NCBI RefSeq assembly: GCF_014842975.1
Contig: NZ_JACYXK010000029.1
Span: 186,001 to 250,000 of the forward strand
Source: Rhodanobacter sp. DHB23
GTDB lineage: Bacteria > Pseudomonadota > Gammaproteobacteria > Xanthomonadales > Rhodanobacteraceae
Direction of reading: 5' to 3'
DNA: 64,000 nucleotides
Both the position numbers and the translations under genes were made by a program. Numbering within the stretch: position 1 is the stretch's first letter; each line of letters starts with the position of its first letter. The notes under the pieces are model-generated. The model was not told the origin of the DNA and did not search any database. It was given only the letters and a program-made list of their open reading frames with translations. This document shows positions 62,988 through 64,000 of the stretch, one piece after another.

Positions 62988-64000
62988 ATGCGAGTACGGC
63001 TGGAAGACGTGGCGCGCGCCACGGGCGTTTCGCAGAAGACGGTTTCCCGCGTCCTGAACGAAGAACCCTCGGTCAAGGAGGCCACGCGCCAGAAGGTGCT
63101 GGCCGCGATGGAGTCGATGAACTACCGCCCCAGCCCCGCCGCGCGCGGGCTGGCCGGCAGGCGCTCGTTCCTGGTCGCGATGCTGTATGACAACAACGAC
63201 AACCCCGCGTCGACCTACCTCGCCGAAATCCAGGACGGCGTGCTCGAGGCCTGCGAGGCGCACCGCTACAGCATGATGGTCTGCCCGCTGCGCGTGCATG
63301 GGCAGGACTTCCTCCGCCGCATCGACGCGCTGGTGGCCGACCACCACATCGACGGCGTCGTGCTGACGCCGCCGCTCACCGACAACCGCAAGCTGCTGGC
63401 GCGGTTGCAGGAGCACGGCGTGGCGCATGCCTGCATCTCGCCCATGCACCACAAGGGCATCGTCGGCGTCTTCATGGACGAGCAGCGGGCGGCCAGCGAC
63501 CTGGTCGGCCACCTGGTCGGCCTCGGCCATCGGCGCATCGCGCACGTGGTCGGCATCGCCGACCACGGCGCCAGCCGCTGGCGCCTGGCCGGCTACAAGG
63601 ACGCGCTGGCCGCCGCCGGCCTGGCGGTCGATCCGCAGTACATCGTGCAGGGCGAATTCACCTTCGGCTCGGGCGTGGTCGCGGCACGCCGGCTGTTCAG
63701 CCTGAAGCGCTGGCCCACCGCCATCTTCACGGCGAACGACGACATGGCCGCCGGCGTGATGTGGACGGCCAACGAAATCGGCCTCAAGGTGCCGCGCGAC
63801 CTCTCCGTCTGCGGTTTCGACGACACGCCGATGGCGACCCAGCTCTGGCCCTCGCTGACCACCGTGCGGCAACCCAGCCGCGAGATGGGCCGGCTCGCCG
63901 CGCAGCAGTTGCTGGAGCAGCTGCGCGGGCGCGGCAAGGGGCGGCTCGTGCAGATCCCCTACGAACTGCAGGTGCGCGCATCGACCGCCGCCGCGCCGGG
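62988..64000 (+). CDS. LacI family transcriptional regulator, cut by right edge
   Basis: 337 residues visible without a stop. N-terminal LacI HTH (LEDVARATGVSQKTVSRVLN) and hinge (RPSPAARGLAGRRS), then a sugar-binding sensor with FTANDDMAAGVM and CGFDDTPMATQLWPSLTTVRQP. AGGAG at 62971-62975 fixes the ATG at 62988. Probably controls sugar genes past the right edge, and maybe glk/HAD. 50 bp after the HAD gene. Confidence 0.93.
   Translation, partial: MRVRLEDVARATGVSQKTVSRVLNEEPSVKEATRQKVLAAMESMNYRPSPAARGLAGRRSFLVAMLYDNNDNPASTYLAEIQDGVLEACEAHRYSMMVCPLRVHGQDFLRRIDALVADHHIDGVVLTPPLTDNRKLLARLQEHGVAHACISPMHHKGIVGVFMDEQRAASDLVGHLVGLGHRRIAHVVGIADHGASRWRLAGYKDALAAAGLAVDPQYIVQGEFTFGSGVVAARRLFSLKRWPTAIFTANDDMAAGVMWTANEIGLKVPRDLSVCGFDDTPMATQLWPSLTTVRQPSREMGRLAAQQLLEQLRGRGKGRLVQIPYELQVRASTAAAP

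Overview
The window is GC-rich DNA (around 70 % G+C by eye, with one clear dip to about 51 %) packed with genes on both strands. Gene content (rpsU-yqeY-dnaG, an aa3-type cytochrome c oxidase cluster with heme A synthesis genes, YcgL, glucokinase of the Glk family, DUF2244, DUF2909, a very large ankyrin membrane protein, GTAG-type REP palindromes) points to a gammaproteobacterium of the Xanthomonadales, most likely family Rhodanobacteraceae (Rhodanobacter, Dyella, Luteibacter or similar). The family assignment is inference from gene content and style. No rRNA, tRNA, CRISPR array, transposase or phage gene was seen.

Layout. 1-5.5 kb: a chaperone-usher fimbrial operon (major pilin, cut by the left edge; chaperone; usher; tip adhesin) with a small pilin-like gene on the other strand. 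5.7-9.2 kb: ferredoxin-NADP reductase facing the yadGH ABC exporter, then rluF. 9.2-15 kb: tsaD facing rpsU, yqeY, a DUF1328 gene, an acetyltransferase, dnaG and a DedA gene. 15-21 kb: an aspartyl-protease-like secreted protein, a Na/Pi-cotransporter family protein, MgtA-type Mg ATPase, and about 1 kb of mostly repeat DNA. 21.6-29.8 kb: heme A and cytochrome c oxidase genes (ctaB, ctaA, an SCO-like protein, SURF1, DUF2909, ctaE, a 44-residue membrane peptide, ctaD, ctaC, DUF2244), with no Cox11/CtaG gene. 30-34 kb: putA and a secreted thioredoxin-fold protein. 34-45 kb: an ArsR/SDR pair, an AraC-type regulator, then a beta-helix lipoprotein, a diheme cytochrome c lipoprotein, a TonB-dependent receptor, an aldehyde dehydrogenase and a FadL-like porin. 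45-53 kb: YcgL, a 1,160-residue ankyrin protein, a GT9 glycosyltransferase, a Kef-type antiporter and a glutaminyl cyclase. 53-58 kb: LysR regulator facing a carboxymuconolactone decarboxylase-like / DUF4865 / tautomerase operon, an esterase, an acyltransferase and a low-GC orphan. 58-64 kb: hemB, an S53 (sedolisin) peptidase, glk, a HAD phosphatase and a LacI regulator cut by the right edge.

How genes work together. The ctaCDE/ctaAB/SURF1 block builds and assembles one respiratory terminal oxidase; hemB further right makes a heme precursor. The fimbrial block is a complete secretion-assembly line. The glk-HAD-lacI block looks like a small sugar-phosphate module.

Best candidates for something new: (1) a hairpin repeat inserted in frame inside dnaG, related in architecture to intergenic repeats elsewhere in the window; (2) the beta-helix lipoprotein / diheme cytochrome pair, whose function is unknown in the family, placed directly in front of a TonB-dependent receptor; (3) a 268-bp nested palindromic element directly in front of mgtA whose end sequence recurs just upstream of dnaG; (4) an oxidase cluster without Cox11 but with an SCO-like CxxxC protein.
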